Below are positions 26,784-35,210 of a stretch of DNA of 64,000 bases, in pieces. Source of the stretch: Acidobacteriota bacterium. Its GTDB lineage: Bacteria; Acidobacteriota; Aminicenantia; Aminicenantales; Saccharicenantaceae. The DNA lies in the NCBI GenBank assembly GCA_039683095.1, contig JBDKSB010000012.1, positions 590,293 through 654,292 on the forward strand, written 5' to 3'. The notes under the pieces are model-generated. The model saw only the letters and a program-made list of their open reading frames with translations. It was not told the DNA's origin and did not search any database. The position numbers and the translations under genes are program-made. Numbering within the stretch: position 1 is the first letter of the stretch; every line of letters begins with the position of its first letter.

Positions 26784-27872
26784 TCAAAGGAGCGGTTGGC
26801 GACGACCCCGGATGGCCAGTAATGTGGCCATTGCCAGCAGATAGGCGGCCGCGAGAAGCGTCCGGGCCCGGGAGCCCGCGGGCCGGGAAGCCGGTCCTTC
26901 GCCCGGCCCGGGCAGGGGCCGGGGGTCCCAGGGCAGGCCGTAGCGCTCGCACAGGCCCCTGACGTTCAGCAGATGGATGACGGGCACCCCCGCGGCGGCC
27001 ATGGCCTGGAGAACGCCGCGGCGGCCCGGCGGCGGGATCGGCACGCGTCCGGCCAGGCCGGGCGCGACCTTCAGCACCTCCGCGTCCGTGCCCATGTTGG
27101 CCCAGCTGCCGCCGATGTTGACGAAGGCCTTGATCGGACGCCCGGCCGCGGCCTCCCGGTAGAGGGCCAGGCGCCGGGCGACGTTGCGCTCGAGGTCGGG
27201 CTCCTCGAGGAACGGCGCGCCGGCGGCCCGGATGCGCGCGGCGAGCAGGGCCCGGCCCTCCGGGCTCAGGTCGCGCCCGACGTCCTCCTCGCCGCCGACG
27301 GCCCGGGCGATCGGCCGGACGTCGAGGACGCCCTTGTCGCGAAGGCAATCCTCCATGTCCAGCCAGGAGAAACCGGGGATGTTGCCGCCCCACTCGGAGG
27401 CGCCGAGCGAGGAGATGACCAGCGGCTCGACTCCCATGGCCCGGGCCGCCGCGAGCGTGGCCACGATGAGGGCCGGAAAGGAGCTCGAGGCCCCGACGGC
27501 GACGGCGTCGCCGCGCCGGACCCCGGCCTCGTGAAGGAGCGAGACGACGAGGCCGGCGAACGCGGGATTGGTGGTCGTCCTCTTCGCCTCGAGGCGGCCG
27601 GCCGAGGTCGTGATGACGGACCTTTCCTCGCCGATGAACCCGGTCCCGTTGGGGTCGGCGGACGGATCGAGGGCCGGCCCGCGGCGGGCCCGGCAATCCC
27701 GCAGCGCGACGGAGGTCCGGGCCATCAGCCGCGAAGCCTCGAGCGCCTCGGCCCGGACGGCCGGCGGCGGCGTCGGGGACGGAAGGAACCGGACCGCCAT
27801 CAGGTAGGCCAGGCTGAGGGCCGCCGCGCCGTAGATCAGCGCCGGCCGCGGCGTCACCCGATCGCGTTTCAC
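26784..27872 (-). CDS. pgsW: Poly-gamma-glutamate system protein PgsW
   Basis: 362 residues. N-terminal membrane helix (about 9-28), a large soluble domain, and a second hydrophobic helix near the C-terminus (LLAAAYLLAMATLLAI) before a basic tail. GDAVAVGASSSFPALIVATLAAARAMG and VISSLGASEWGGNIPGFSWLDME are typical of PgsW. The start is GTG at 27872, overlapping the pgsC stop by four bases. Its biochemical role is not established; it co-occurs with pgsB and pgsC. Confidence 0.82.
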   Translation of the reverse strand: MKRDRVTPRPALIYGAAALSLAYLMAVRFLPSPTPPPAVRAEALEASRLMARTSVALRDCRARRGPALDPSADPNGTGFIGEERSVITTSAGRLEAKRTTTNPAFAGLVVSLLHEAGVRRGDAVAVGASSSFPALIVATLAAARAMGVEPLVISSLGASEWGGNIPGFSWLDMEDCLRDKGVLDVRPIARAVGGEEDVGRDLSPEGRALLAARIRAAGAPFLEEPDLERNVARRLALYREAAAGRPIKAFVNIGGSWANMGTDAEVLKVAPGLAGRVPIPPPGRRGVLQAMAAAGVPVIHLLNVRGLCERYGLPWDPRPLPGPGEGPASRPAGSRARTLLAAAYLLAMATLLAIRGRRQPLL

Positions 27873-28303
27873 AGCAGCGCCGCCAGAGCGGTCACGGCAT
27901 AGGTCAGGGTCGAGACCGCGGCCAGCGAAGCCAGGGTCGGCAGGGGCTTCTGTCTGGCCAGGCTCGAGGCCAGGATGCCGGGGACGATCAAGCCGATGGC
28001 CCGCAGCCCGGCCGGGGCGCTGAAGAGCGACGGCAGGACGAGACTCCAGGCCTGGGCCAGGACCGCGCCGGCCAGCACGGTCAGGACGAAGCGCCGTCGT
28101 CCGTATAGGATGAGAAGGCGGGCCAGGAGCCGGTAGACGGCCCAGGTCAGGAGGGCCAGGCCGAGAGTCACGGCGATCCGGAGCGGCTGGCCGAGGTAGA
28201 GGGCGCAATAGCCCGGCACGATGAGGCCGCCGGGCGAAACATCGGTCAGCTCGGCCCAGAGGACGGCCAGGAGGAGTCCGATGAGCAGGGTCTCAACCGG
28301 CAT
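27869..28303 (-). CDS. pgsC: Poly-gamma-glutamate synthesis/export membrane protein PgsC/CapC
   Basis: 144 residues, almost entirely hydrophobic, with four or five membrane helices. VSPGGLIVPGYCALYLGQPLR and GLRAIGLIVPGILASSLARQ are the duplicated PG(Y/I) segments characteristic of CapC/PgsC. The start lies 11 bases inside the end of pgsB, so translation is coupled. With PgsB it should form the membrane ligase/export complex. Confidence 0.9.
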   Translation of the reverse strand: MPVETLLIGLLLAVLWAELTDVSPGGLIVPGYCALYLGQPLRIAVTLGLALLTWAVYRLLARLLILYGRRRFVLTVLAGAVLAQAWSLVLPSLFSAPAGLRAIGLIVPGILASSLARQKPLPTLASLAAVSTLTYAVTALAALL

Positions 28304-29495
28304 CGGCGGTCCCCTTTCGCTCCCAGAAGCGGACCAAGTCCTCCCCGGGGCCGACGAAGTTCCCGAGCCCGACGACCACGGGATCGCCCGGCGCCAGGGC
28401 CATCACCCGGTCCATGATCTCGGCCGGCGTGCGGCCGCCGACCGGCGTGAAGGCCGGGCCATCCGCGCCGGAAGCGCGGCCGAACCCCCGCCGGGCCGGC
28501 CGCGCGGCGGACCCGACCAGGGCCACCGCCGCGAAGCCGAGGAAGAAGCCCTCCCGCGCCGCCCGGATCCATTGGAGCGTCCGGTCGCCGCGGTCCTCGC
28601 GCAGGCTCAGGAGGCCGATGAGGGGCCGTCCGGCGAACGACAGACTCGCCTCGACCGCGCGGAGCGATTCGGCCGACGAGGCCGGCTCGTTGGCGGCGAA
28701 AAGGTTGACGCACACGGCCGGGCGCGGCGGCGCGCCGAAGTCGCCGCGCCAGAGGCGCAGGCTGCCCGGGTCGGGCGCGGCCGCGGACATCCCCGCCTCG
28801 CCCGCGCGGCGGTCGATCCCGAGGGACTCCAGGACCGCCAGGGCCAGCCGCCGGTTGGGTTCGAACTCGCCGAGCGGCAGCCGGGCCTCCGCCCCGTCCC
28901 GGTCCGCGTCCCGGACGACGGCGCGGAGCGTCGCTCCGCGCCGGGCCGCGGCCGCGGCGAAGGCCGGGTCGGTCTCTTCCTCCGGGATGAAGACCTCGGC
29001 CCGGCCGGCGACGGCCGAGGCCAGCGTCCGGGCGACGGCGGCCCTGTCCCGTCCCATCGCGTCCAGGTGGTCGAGCCGGACGTTGGTCACCGCCAGCGTT
29101 CCCGGCCGCAGGATGGACCGGGACTCCGCGGCCAGGCACTCGCCGCCGATGCTCATCATCTCGGCGACCAGGGCATCCGCCCCGATCGAGGCCGCCAGGG
29201 CCACGAGGCGGACCTGCTCGCGGATCGAGGCCGGCCCCGCCCGCCGGATCTCCCGTTCCGTACCGTCCGGGAAGATGAGAACTGGCTTGGAGCCCGTGGT
29301 CTTGGCCAGGACCCGGGCGCCGGAGGCCCGCAGGCCGGCCGCGACGAGGCGGGTCACGCCGGATTTGCCCCGCGTCCCGGTGACCGCGATCCGGCGCGGC
29401 ACCCGCCGGAGCGCCCGGCCGAGCCGCACACGTTCGGCGCCGAGGTAGAGAAGGAAGGCTCCCAGGCAGGCGGTCAGGACGAGAAGCTCGCGCAG
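28293..29495 (-). CDS. pgsB: Poly-gamma-glutamate synthase PgsB/CapB (Mur-ligase-like)
   Basis: ATP-dependent amide ligase that polymerises glutamate through the side chain. The P-loop GTRGKSGVTRL and the EMMSIGGECLAAES and TNVRLDHLDAMG segments identify PgsB. The first ATG/GTG-type start is GTG at 29429, but that would remove the N-terminal membrane helix expected for the family. Upstream codons encode RELLVLTACLGAFLLYLGAERV in frame, and a CTG at 29495 has GAGGAG (29510-29505) nine bases before it. I therefore place the start at CTG, giving 400 residues; this start is inferred. No pgsA/capA gene is nearby. Confidence 0.85.
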   Translation of the reverse strand: MRELLVLTACLGAFLLYLGAERVRLGRALRRVPRRIAVTGTRGKSGVTRLVAAGLRASGARVLAKTTGSKPVLIFPDGTEREIRRAGPASIREQVRLVALAASIGADALVAEMMSIGGECLAAESRSILRPGTLAVTNVRLDHLDAMGRDRAAVARTLASAVAGRAEVFIPEEETDPAFAAAAARRGATLRAVVRDADRDGAEARLPLGEFEPNRRLALAVLESLGIDRRAGEAGMSAAAPDPGSLRLWRGDFGAPPRPAVCVNLFAANEPASSAESLRAVEASLSFAGRPLIGLLSLREDRGDRTLQWIRAAREGFFLGFAAVALVGSAARPARRGFGRASGADGPAFTPVGGRTPAEIMDRVMALAPGDPVVVGLGNFVGPGEDLVRFWERKGTADAG

Positions 29496-29526
29496 GGCCG
29501 GTCTCTCCTCTCGTCCGCCGCCGGCG

Positions 29527-30177
29527 CTACTTCTTCCGGTCCAGCCCGTCCAGGGCCTGTTTGTAGGCCGCCTCGTCGACGGCGCCGAAGGTCACCGTCT
29601 TGTTGAAGCTCTCGAGCTCGCCCAGGTAGCGGTTGCCCGTGGTCTGGGTGATCCTCCACTGGCTGGGCTGGACGAAGGCGAAGGTGTATTTGATGAAGTA
29701 CTGGTCATAGGGATAGATCCAGACCTCGGCCCGGTTGGCCGCGACGTCCTCCGAGCTGCGGCTGATGCCGTCGCTCGTCTGCCCGGGCAGCAAGGCCGTA
29801 TTGAAGCTGACGTTCTGATCGTAGTCGACGGAGGCCGGCGCCCCGTTGAGGAGGTAGACCCGGCCCCGGTCGGTGTTCCACGGCTGGCTCCGGTTCTCCT
29901 GCTTGAAGTTCTTCATGACGAAGTCCATGCGGCCCAGGAACTTGCCCCGGGCCTCGGCCGTGCGGTGGGCCCAGAAGATCTCCTGGAAGGCCTTGCGGCC
30001 TTCCTCGGACAGGTCCCGATAGAGCTTGCGCTCGAAGTCCTGCATGATCACGTAGTGCTGGGTGTACCAGGCGTCCTTCTTGGGGATGGCGGCGGAGGCC
30101 CGGGCCCCGGCCGCGGCCAGGGCCAGCGCGCTCGTCGCGAGAATCAGAAGCCGGATCCGAGCACGATCGTTCGTCAT
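29527..30177 (-). CDS. GWxTD-domain exported protein
   Basis: 216 residues. Signal peptide (to ASA, about 29), then FQEIFWAHRTAEARGKFLGRMDFVMKNF, WNTDRGRVYLLNGAPASV and AEVWIYPYD, which follow the GWxTD-domain pattern common in Bacteroidetes and Acidobacteria-like phyla. Function of the domain is unknown. It is the first gene ahead of pgsB, 31 bases apart, so it may be an envelope accessory of the polymer system or a co-expressed bystander. Confidence 0.78.
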   Translation of the reverse strand: MTNDRARIRLLILATSALALAAAGARASAAIPKKDAWYTQHYVIMQDFERKLYRDLSEEGRKAFQEIFWAHRTAEARGKFLGRMDFVMKNFKQENRSQPWNTDRGRVYLLNGAPASVDYDQNVSFNTALLPGQTSDGISRSSEDVAANRAEVWIYPYDQYFIKYTFAFVQPSQWRITQTTGNRYLGELESFNKTVTFGAVDEAAYKQALDGLDRKK

Positions 30178-30350
30178 GGCCGATCCTCCGGGAAGACGGA
30201 TTTTACGGTGCCAGTATAGATCGCCCGGCCGGGCCCGTCAACCCAAGATCCGCTCGGCGGCCGCGGCGGCGGCCCAAGGTCCCGCCCCGGCCTCCGGGCG
30301 GGCCCGCCGGCGGTCCTGCGGCCCGAAGGCCTCGGCTCGAAATCAGGATT

Positions 30351-30368
30351 AATCCATTTTAATGGATT
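30351..30368. promoter_or_regulatory. Palindromic operator or enhancer-binding site
   Basis: AATCCATT-TT-AATGGATT is a perfect 8-bp inverted repeat about 100 bases upstream of the sigma-54-type promoter, the usual distance for a bacterial enhancer-binding protein. It has no downstream gene end to terminate, so a terminator is unlikely. Confidence 0.5.
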
Positions 30369-30448
30369 TGTTCAAAAAACCGTATCGGCGAAGGACCAGC
30401 CGTCTCCGCATCCGGCTGATATCAGGCCCGATACGAATGACCGGACCT

Positions 30449-30464
30449 TGGCATGAACCTTGCT
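30449..30464 (+). promoter_or_regulatory. Sigma-54 (RpoN) type promoter
   Basis: TGGCAT-GAACC-TTGCT matches the -24/-12 consensus (TGGCAC-N5-TTGCA) with exact GG-to-GC spacing. Transcription should start near 30475, leaving a leader of about 200 bases before the TonB receptor start at 30675. Confidence 0.7.
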
Positions 30465-30483
30465 AAAGAGAGACCTAACGAAC

Positions 30484-30660
30484 ATGACGAATTTAAGCGT
30501 TCTTTCAAGCGAGGAGGTGATAACCGGAGCAGGCTCAGGCATGAGGCTTAAGGAAGGGGCAAGAACCCCGCGTTCTTGTTCCGGGACGCTCGCGGCCGCG
30601 GCCGGGCAACCGGCGGGCGCGCTGCGGGCGGCCTTTGGGACTGAGGTTTTCGACATCTAG
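30484..30660 (+). CDS. Possible 58-residue leader ORF
   Basis: An ATG frame inside the sigma-54 leader reads MTNLSVLSSEEVITGAGSGM and continues to FGTEVFDI, ending just before the receptor ribosome site. The beginning loosely recalls double-glycine leader peptides (LSxxExxIxG), but the spacing is imperfect and no export or modification gene is nearby. The ribosome site is weak (GAGAGA, 11 bases away). It could be a regulatory leader peptide, or simply an open frame in untranslated RNA. Confidence 0.25.
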   Translation: MTNLSVLSSEEVITGAGSGMRLKEGARTPRSCSGTLAAAAGQPAGALRAAFGTEVFDI

Positions 30661-30674
30661 GAGGATTTTCTTTT

Positions 30675-33600
30675 ATGACTAAAAAGCTGATTGTTGCGGT
30701 CCTCGCCATCTTCATGGCCGGCACCGCCTTTGCCCAGCTCGTCCCGACCTCCAAAATGGAAGGCAAGGTCCTGGACGCGACGGGCGCTCCGCTTCCCGGC
30801 GTTTCGGTCGAAGCGACGAGCCCCCGGCTGGTCGGCAAGGCGACGGCGGTCACGGACGGCGACGGCACCTATCGTCTGTTCTCTCTGCCTTCGGGCATCT
30901 ATGAGGTGACCTTCACCCTTCAGGGTTTCAAGACCCTGATCCGGAAGGACATCGTCGTTCAGCTGTCCCAGACCCTGACGCTGAACGTCACGCTCGAGCA
31001 GGCCGCTCTCGAAGAGCAGGTCACGGTCATCGGGCAGAGCCCGTTGATCGACGTCAAGAGCACGGTCAAGGGCCAGACCATGACCAAGGAAGTGTTCATG
31101 AGCCTGCCCCGCACCCGGAACTTCGACGGCCTGATCAGCACCGTCCCCGGCGTCCAGTATGACAACCGCACGGGCGGCCTCTCGGTCGACGGCGCCACCG
31201 GCACCGAGAATATGTGGTACATGGACGGCGCGGACATCACCCAGGTCCACACCGGCGTCAGCGCCCAGGGCGCGGTCATGGAGCTCGTCGACGAGGTCAA
31301 GGTCACAGCTTCGGGCTACAACGCCGAGTTCGGCGGCTCGATGGGCGGCGTCGTCAACGTCATCACCCGCTCCGGCGGCAACGCCTACCACGGTGATGTC
31401 AGCTTCTATTACAACGACAACACCCAGATGATGCAGGGCAAGTCCCGCGACTACTTCCGCTGGAACCCGAACGACAGCAACGTCGCCGAGTACGTCAACG
31501 ACGACGACCTGTATTGGCAGGGCGGACGCGGCCGCGACGACTACAAGCGCTACGAGGCCGTTTTCACCCTCGGCGGCTACATCCTCAAGGACAAGCTCTG
31601 GTTCTTCTCCTCGTTCAACCCGGTCTATTCCCGGACCTGGGGCCAGCGCTTCTTCAACAGCGACGACGACCCCAACATCACCGGCAACCAGGCTCCCTGG
31701 AACTGGTACTTCAACAAGAACAAGGCCTTTAACGGCCAGATCAAGTTGACCGCCGCCCCCATGAGGGGTCTCCGCGTGTCGGCCAGCTTCGTCAACAACT
31801 GGTCCAACTACCGCGGCTCCATCCCCAGCATCCTGGGATCGAGCACCAAGAACTACGCCTGGGGCAACCAGGGGTATGATTATCCCAACTGGTCCGCCGC
31901 TTTCCTGGCCGACTACAGCGCCAGCAACAATTTCCTGGTCAGCCTCCGCGGCGGCTACCACCTCCAGAACACCAACCACCAGCAGATCGCCAACCGGTTC
32001 ACGACCTATTACTTCGAAGAGCCGAACACGATGTTCGCGAGCGACCCGTTCTACGTCTCCAACCCGGGCCTGGTCCACATCGCCGGCGCCGTCAACTACG
32101 GCGGCTCCCGCTCGGTCCAGGACCGCTACAAGCTCGAGAAGCTCTCCGGCAACCTCGACCTGTCCTACTTCGTCAGCCTGGCCGGCGAGCACGCCTGGAA
32201 GGCCGGCTTCCAGGTCATCCGCGACATGGAAGACGTCCTCAACGGGCCCGTCAGCCCGATGGTCAACCTCGTGTGGGACCAGCCCTGCACGCAGCTCGAA
32301 CCCTACGGCGTCCCCTCGACGCAAGGCGATTACGGCTACTATAACATCCGCGGCAGCTGGCGGCTGCCCTACGGCTACGCCTGGGACATCGCCCGGAACA
32401 CCTACGCCATGTACCTCCAGGATTCCTGGACGATCAACGGCAAGCTGACCATCAACGCCGGCCTCCGGACCGAGAGCGAGTACATCCCGACGTTCAACCC
32501 GAACGTTCCGGACCAGTACAAGAAACCCATCAAGTTCGGATTCGCCGACAAGCTGGCTCCCCGCTTCGGCGTCGTCTACGACGTCTTCGGCGATTCCTCC
32601 CTGAAGGTCTTCGGCAGCTTTGGCATCTACTATGACGTCATGAAGCTGTACATGGCCGAAGGTTCCTTCGGCGGCTTCAAGTGGCAGACCGACTACTATA
32701 CGCTTGACAATCCCGACTACCGGCTGATCGCGGCCAACGGCCTGGTCAGCAACACCACCGGTTCGGGCGAAACCGGCGACGCGGCCCTCAGCCAGGCCGC
32801 CGGCGGCACCTACCTGGGCACCATCGACTGGCGCATCCCCTCGTTCGACACGCTCCAGCCCGACATGAAGCCCGTCGCCCAGCGCGAGATCTCCCTCGGC
32901 GCCGAGAAGAAGATCACTGAAGACCTCTCGTTCTCGGCCCGCGGCGTCTGGAAGCACCTGATCCGGACGATCGAAGACATCGGCATCATCACCCCCGACG
33001 GCGAGATGTACTATCAGGGCAACCCCGGCAGCGACTGGATCGTCAACCTCTTCGAGACCCTCCAGAACGAGCCGTCCGGCCTCGACTACTGGCCGCAGGT
33101 GAAGGCCAAGCGCGAGTACTACGGCCTGAACCTGAACCTCGAGAAGCGCTTCAGCCACAATTGGCAGGGTTCCATCAACTACACCCTGAGCTTGACCAAG
33201 GGCAACTACGGCGGCCTGTCCTCCACCGACGAGTTCGGCCGCAACTCCCCGAACGTCGAGCGCTCGTTCGACATGTGGTTCATGCAGTATGAGATCGACG
33301 GCACGGCCATCAACGGCCGCCTGCCCCAGGACCGGACCCACTACATCAAGGCCTACGGCTCCTACACCTTCCCGATGGGCCTGACCCTCGGCTTCGCCGC
33401 CTACGGCCGCAGCGGGAACCCGATCTCCACGCGGGTCGCCTTCAACAACGCCTACATCTACCCCAACGGGTACGGTGACCTCGGCAACCTCCCGTTCACC
33501 GCGTGGGCCGACGTGTTCGCCGAGTGGGCCCTCAAGGTCGCCGGCCGTTACACGCTCGCTTTCAACGTCCAGATCAGCAACGTCACCAACACCAAGACCT

Positions 33601-33860
33601 GGCAGCAGGCTAGGTACCAGCCCAACCGGAACAACATGTCCATCCCGGACGAGCTCATCCTCAACGGCGAGGTCATCAACCCGGACACCACGGCCGTGGA
33701 TTCCCTGGGCCGGACCTATTACTGGGTCGACCGGATGCAGTATTATCGCCCTGACATTTCCTTCATCGGCTCCGAGACGGCTCAGAGCCTCTCCGGCAAG
33801 GGCTACGACACCGCGTTCGGCACCTGGTCCGCCCGCGTCGGCGCCCGGTTCACGTTCTAA
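30675..33860 (+). CDS. TonB-dependent receptor with carboxypeptidase-regulatory-like N-domain
   Basis: 1061 residues. Signal peptide (to FAQ, 21). Residues 27-110 form a CarboxypepD_reg-like beta sandwich (KMEGKVLDATGAPLPGVSVEATSP). The plug domain (about 120-235) contains LPRTRNFDGLISTVPGVQ and ASGYNAEFGGSMGGVVNVITRSGGN. A 22-strand-type barrel follows and ends in ARVGARFTF, the C-terminal aromatic outer-membrane signal. This Oar/SusC-like architecture imports oligomers or binds large ligands. Expression probably depends on sigma-54. The ligand is unknown and no SusD-like partner follows. Confidence 0.93.
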   Translation: MTKKLIVAVLAIFMAGTAFAQLVPTSKMEGKVLDATGAPLPGVSVEATSPRLVGKATAVTDGDGTYRLFSLPSGIYEVTFTLQGFKTLIRKDIVVQLSQTLTLNVTLEQAALEEQVTVIGQSPLIDVKSTVKGQTMTKEVFMSLPRTRNFDGLISTVPGVQYDNRTGGLSVDGATGTENMWYMDGADITQVHTGVSAQGAVMELVDEVKVTASGYNAEFGGSMGGVVNVITRSGGNAYHGDVSFYYNDNTQMMQGKSRDYFRWNPNDSNVAEYVNDDDLYWQGGRGRDDYKRYEAVFTLGGYILKDKLWFFSSFNPVYSRTWGQRFFNSDDDPNITGNQAPWNWYFNKNKAFNGQIKLTAAPMRGLRVSASFVNNWSNYRGSIPSILGSSTKNYAWGNQGYDYPNWSAAFLADYSASNNFLVSLRGGYHLQNTNHQQIANRFTTYYFEEPNTMFASDPFYVSNPGLVHIAGAVNYGGSRSVQDRYKLEKLSGNLDLSYFVSLAGEHAWKAGFQVIRDMEDVLNGPVSPMVNLVWDQPCTQLEPYGVPSTQGDYGYYNIRGSWRLPYGYAWDIARNTYAMYLQDSWTINGKLTINAGLRTESEYIPTFNPNVPDQYKKPIKFGFADKLAPRFGVVYDVFGDSSLKVFGSFGIYYDVMKLYMAEGSFGGFKWQTDYYTLDNPDYRLIAANGLVSNTTGSGETGDAALSQAAGGTYLGTIDWRIPSFDTLQPDMKPVAQREISLGAEKKITEDLSFSARGVWKHLIRTIEDIGIITPDGEMYYQGNPGSDWIVNLFETLQNEPSGLDYWPQVKAKREYYGLNLNLEKRFSHNWQGSINYTLSLTKGNYGGLSSTDEFGRNSPNVERSFDMWFMQYEIDGTAINGRLPQDRTHYIKAYGSYTFPMGLTLGFAAYGRSGNPISTRVAFNNAYIYPNGYGDLGNLPFTAWADVFAEWALKVAGRYTLAFNVQISNVTNTKTWQQARYQPNRNNMSIPDELILNGEVINPDTTAVDSLGRTYYWVDRMQYYRPDISFIGSETAQSLSGKGYDTAFGTWSARVGARFTF

Positions 33861-33870
33861 GCAGTTCGCC

Positions 33871-33919
33871 GCAGAAGCAGCAGTAGAAGCAGAAGCAGAA
33901 ACAGCACAAGCAGAAGCAC
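33871..33919 (+). repeat. CAGAAG-type short tandem repeat tract
   Basis: Degenerate hexamer repeats (GCAGAA, GCAGCA, GTAGAA, GCAGAA, GCAGAA, ACAGCA) follow the TonB receptor stop. It looks like slippage-prone sequence in the 3' untranslated region. Confidence 0.6.
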
Positions 33920-33920
33920 G

Positions 33921-33956
33921 AAGGCCCGCCCCCGACCGGGGGCGGGCCTTTTTTTT
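33921..33956 (+). terminator. Strong intrinsic terminator of the TonB receptor gene
   Basis: Perfect 13-bp stem AAGGCCCGCCCCC / GGGGGCGGGCCTT (33921-33933 with 33938-33950), loop GACC, followed by an 8-T run (33949-33956). Confidence 0.93.
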
Positions 33957-34106
33957 GGTTCATCTCCCGGTCGCGTGATTCCCTCTTGCGGCGGCGTTGG
34001 GCGTACGGCAGGGGCCGGAGTCCTCGAAGCGACCATCAGGCCCTTTGGTCTCAGGCCGGTATGGAATAATCCGTTTTCTCGTAAGCGCTTTTCCGGCAAG
34101 GGAACA

Positions 34107-34137
34107 CCGGAATAAGGCATATTCCGGGCCCTTTTTT
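34107..34137 (+). terminator. Second hairpin with T-run
   Basis: CCGGAATA (34107-34114) pairs with TATTCCGG (34120-34127) across a 5-base loop; four bases later comes TTTTTT (34132-34137). It may be a backup terminator or a relic of an inserted palindrome. Confidence 0.5.
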
Positions 34138-34181
34138 GGACTAACATTATTAGTATCTGTATGTTGCGTTAGCCAAGGCAA

Positions 34182-34217
34182 TAAAAAAGCCCCGATTCGC
34201 GGCCGCGAACCGGGGCT
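34182..34217 (-). terminator. Intrinsic terminator of the TPR gene
   Basis: On the minus strand AGCCCCGGTTCGC-GGCC-GCGAATCGGGGCT forms a 13-bp stem with one G-T pair (34217-34188), followed by a T-run (TTTTTTAT, from 34188 down). Confidence 0.9.
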
Positions 34218-34244
34218 CGGGGGATCCTGCTTCTCGGGGGGATA

Positions 34245-35210
34245 CTACTTCTTGATGGCGTCGAGGATGGCCTTGGCCTGGGCCGTCCGCTCGGTTTCGG
34301 GTTCGAGCTTCATGAACTTGTCCAGGTTCTCGGCGGCCTTGGCGCTGTCACCCTTGTTCAGGTAGGCGTAGGCCACGCGGAGGTACGGGTCGGGCCACTC
34401 GGGCTTGATCTGGCTGGCCATCTCGAAATATTTTATGGCGTCGTCGATCTGCGAGTTGGAGAAGCAGATCTCGGCGACGTTGTAGGGCAGGTTCTCGTCC
34501 TGGGGCGCCATCTCGATGGACTTCTTGAAGTATTCCTGGGCCTGGGTCATGTCGTTCTGCTTCAGGTAGCAGAGGCCGATCGCCGCCAGCCCCTTGGCCC
34601 CCATGGCCTTGCCCATGGCCGTATCGGTGCCGGACTGCTGGATGAGCTTGTTGTAGCTCTCGATGGCCTTGTCGAACTCGCCCTTCTCGCGGTAGCAGTC
34701 CCCGATGTTCAGGAGGACCTGATAGGCGCCGGGGTTCTTGCCCAGGAATTCCTCGTACATCATGAGCGCCGTATCGTACTTGCCGTCCTTGAAGAAGTTG
34801 TTGCCCTCCTCGAGGGTCTTGAAGGTGGCTTCGTCCTGGACGATGCCCGTCCCTTCGGCCTTCTTCTGCAGCTGGATGGTGTACTTGGGGTTCTTGTTGA
34901 GCTGGGAAGTGTAGAGCCGCTGGGTGACGGGCAGATAGCCTTCGGCGATGACGGTGACGTCCCAGTTGCCGGTCCCGACGCCCATGAACGTGAACTCGCC
35001 CTTCTTGTCGGTCTTCGTCTCGAAGGAGCTGCCGCCGGACTGGGTGTAGACGGCCGTCACCTTGGCCCCGGGGACAGGCTTGCCCGCCGGATCCAGGACG
35101 GTGCCGTTCATCCGGCCCGTGCCCCGGCCGGCCTGGGCCAGGGCGAGTCCGGAAACGAGCAGAATGATCGCGGCGCCGGCCGCAAGCTTGGTTGAGAGCC
35201 GATGATCCAT
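34245..35210 (-). CDS. Exported TPR protein with carboxypeptidase-regulatory-like domain
   Basis: 321 residues. Signal peptide (to LAQ, about 26), then a CarboxypepD_reg-like sandwich (GRMNGTVLDPAGKPVPGAKVTAVYTQ) to about residue 115, then five or so TPR units (FKTLEEGNNFFKDGKYDTALMMYEEFLGKNPG and following) to the end. The beta domain is the same type as at the N-terminus of the adjacent TonB receptor, so the two may share a partner. Probably a periplasmic or surface scaffold. Confidence 0.82.
   Translation of the reverse strand: MDHRLSTKLAAGAAIILLVSGLALAQAGRGTGRMNGTVLDPAGKPVPGAKVTAVYTQSGGSSFETKTDKKGEFTFMGVGTGNWDVTVIAEGYLPVTQRLYTSQLNKNPKYTIQLQKKAEGTGIVQDEATFKTLEEGNNFFKDGKYDTALMMYEEFLGKNPGAYQVLLNIGDCYREKGEFDKAIESYNKLIQQSGTDTAMGKAMGAKGLAAIGLCYLKQNDMTQAQEYFKKSIEMAPQDENLPYNVAEICFSNSQIDDAIKYFEMASQIKPEWPDPYLRVAYAYLNKGDSAKAAENLDKFMKLEPETERTAQAKAILDAIKK

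Larger units (their letters stand above)
30178..30674 (+). other. Long regulatory intergenic region before the TonB receptor
   Basis: About 500 bases between divergent genes. It holds GC-rich DNA up to 30340, then a distinctly AT-richer segment with a palindrome (30351-30368), a sigma-54-type promoter (30449-30464), a small open frame (30484-30660) and a hairpin CAAGAAC/GTTCTTG near 30562-30580. An AGGAGG ribosome site at 30659-30664 is ten bases from the receptor ATG. Confidence 0.7.
33861..34244. other. Intergenic region with three hairpin terminators
   Basis: 384 bases between convergent genes. In order it contains a CAGAAG-type repeat tract (33871-33919), a strong plus-strand terminator (33921-33956), AT-richer DNA of no clear coding potential, a second plus-strand hairpin with T-run (34107-34137), and a minus-strand terminator (34182-34217). 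Confidence 0.8.

Noticed and set aside
28293-29429. PgsB beginning at GTG 29429
   Set aside because: It would drop an in-frame membrane helix expected for PgsB; a CTG with a ribosome site lies upstream.
30657-33341. Very long minus-strand open frame of 894 codons opposite the TonB receptor
   Set aside because: Its translation is a low-complexity Val/Asp/Gly/Ala/Leu-rich product of high-GC antisense; the plus frame has a signal peptide, plug and barrel.
33871-33919. Possible CRISPR-like repeats
   Set aside because: Six-base slipped repeats without spacers or cas genes.
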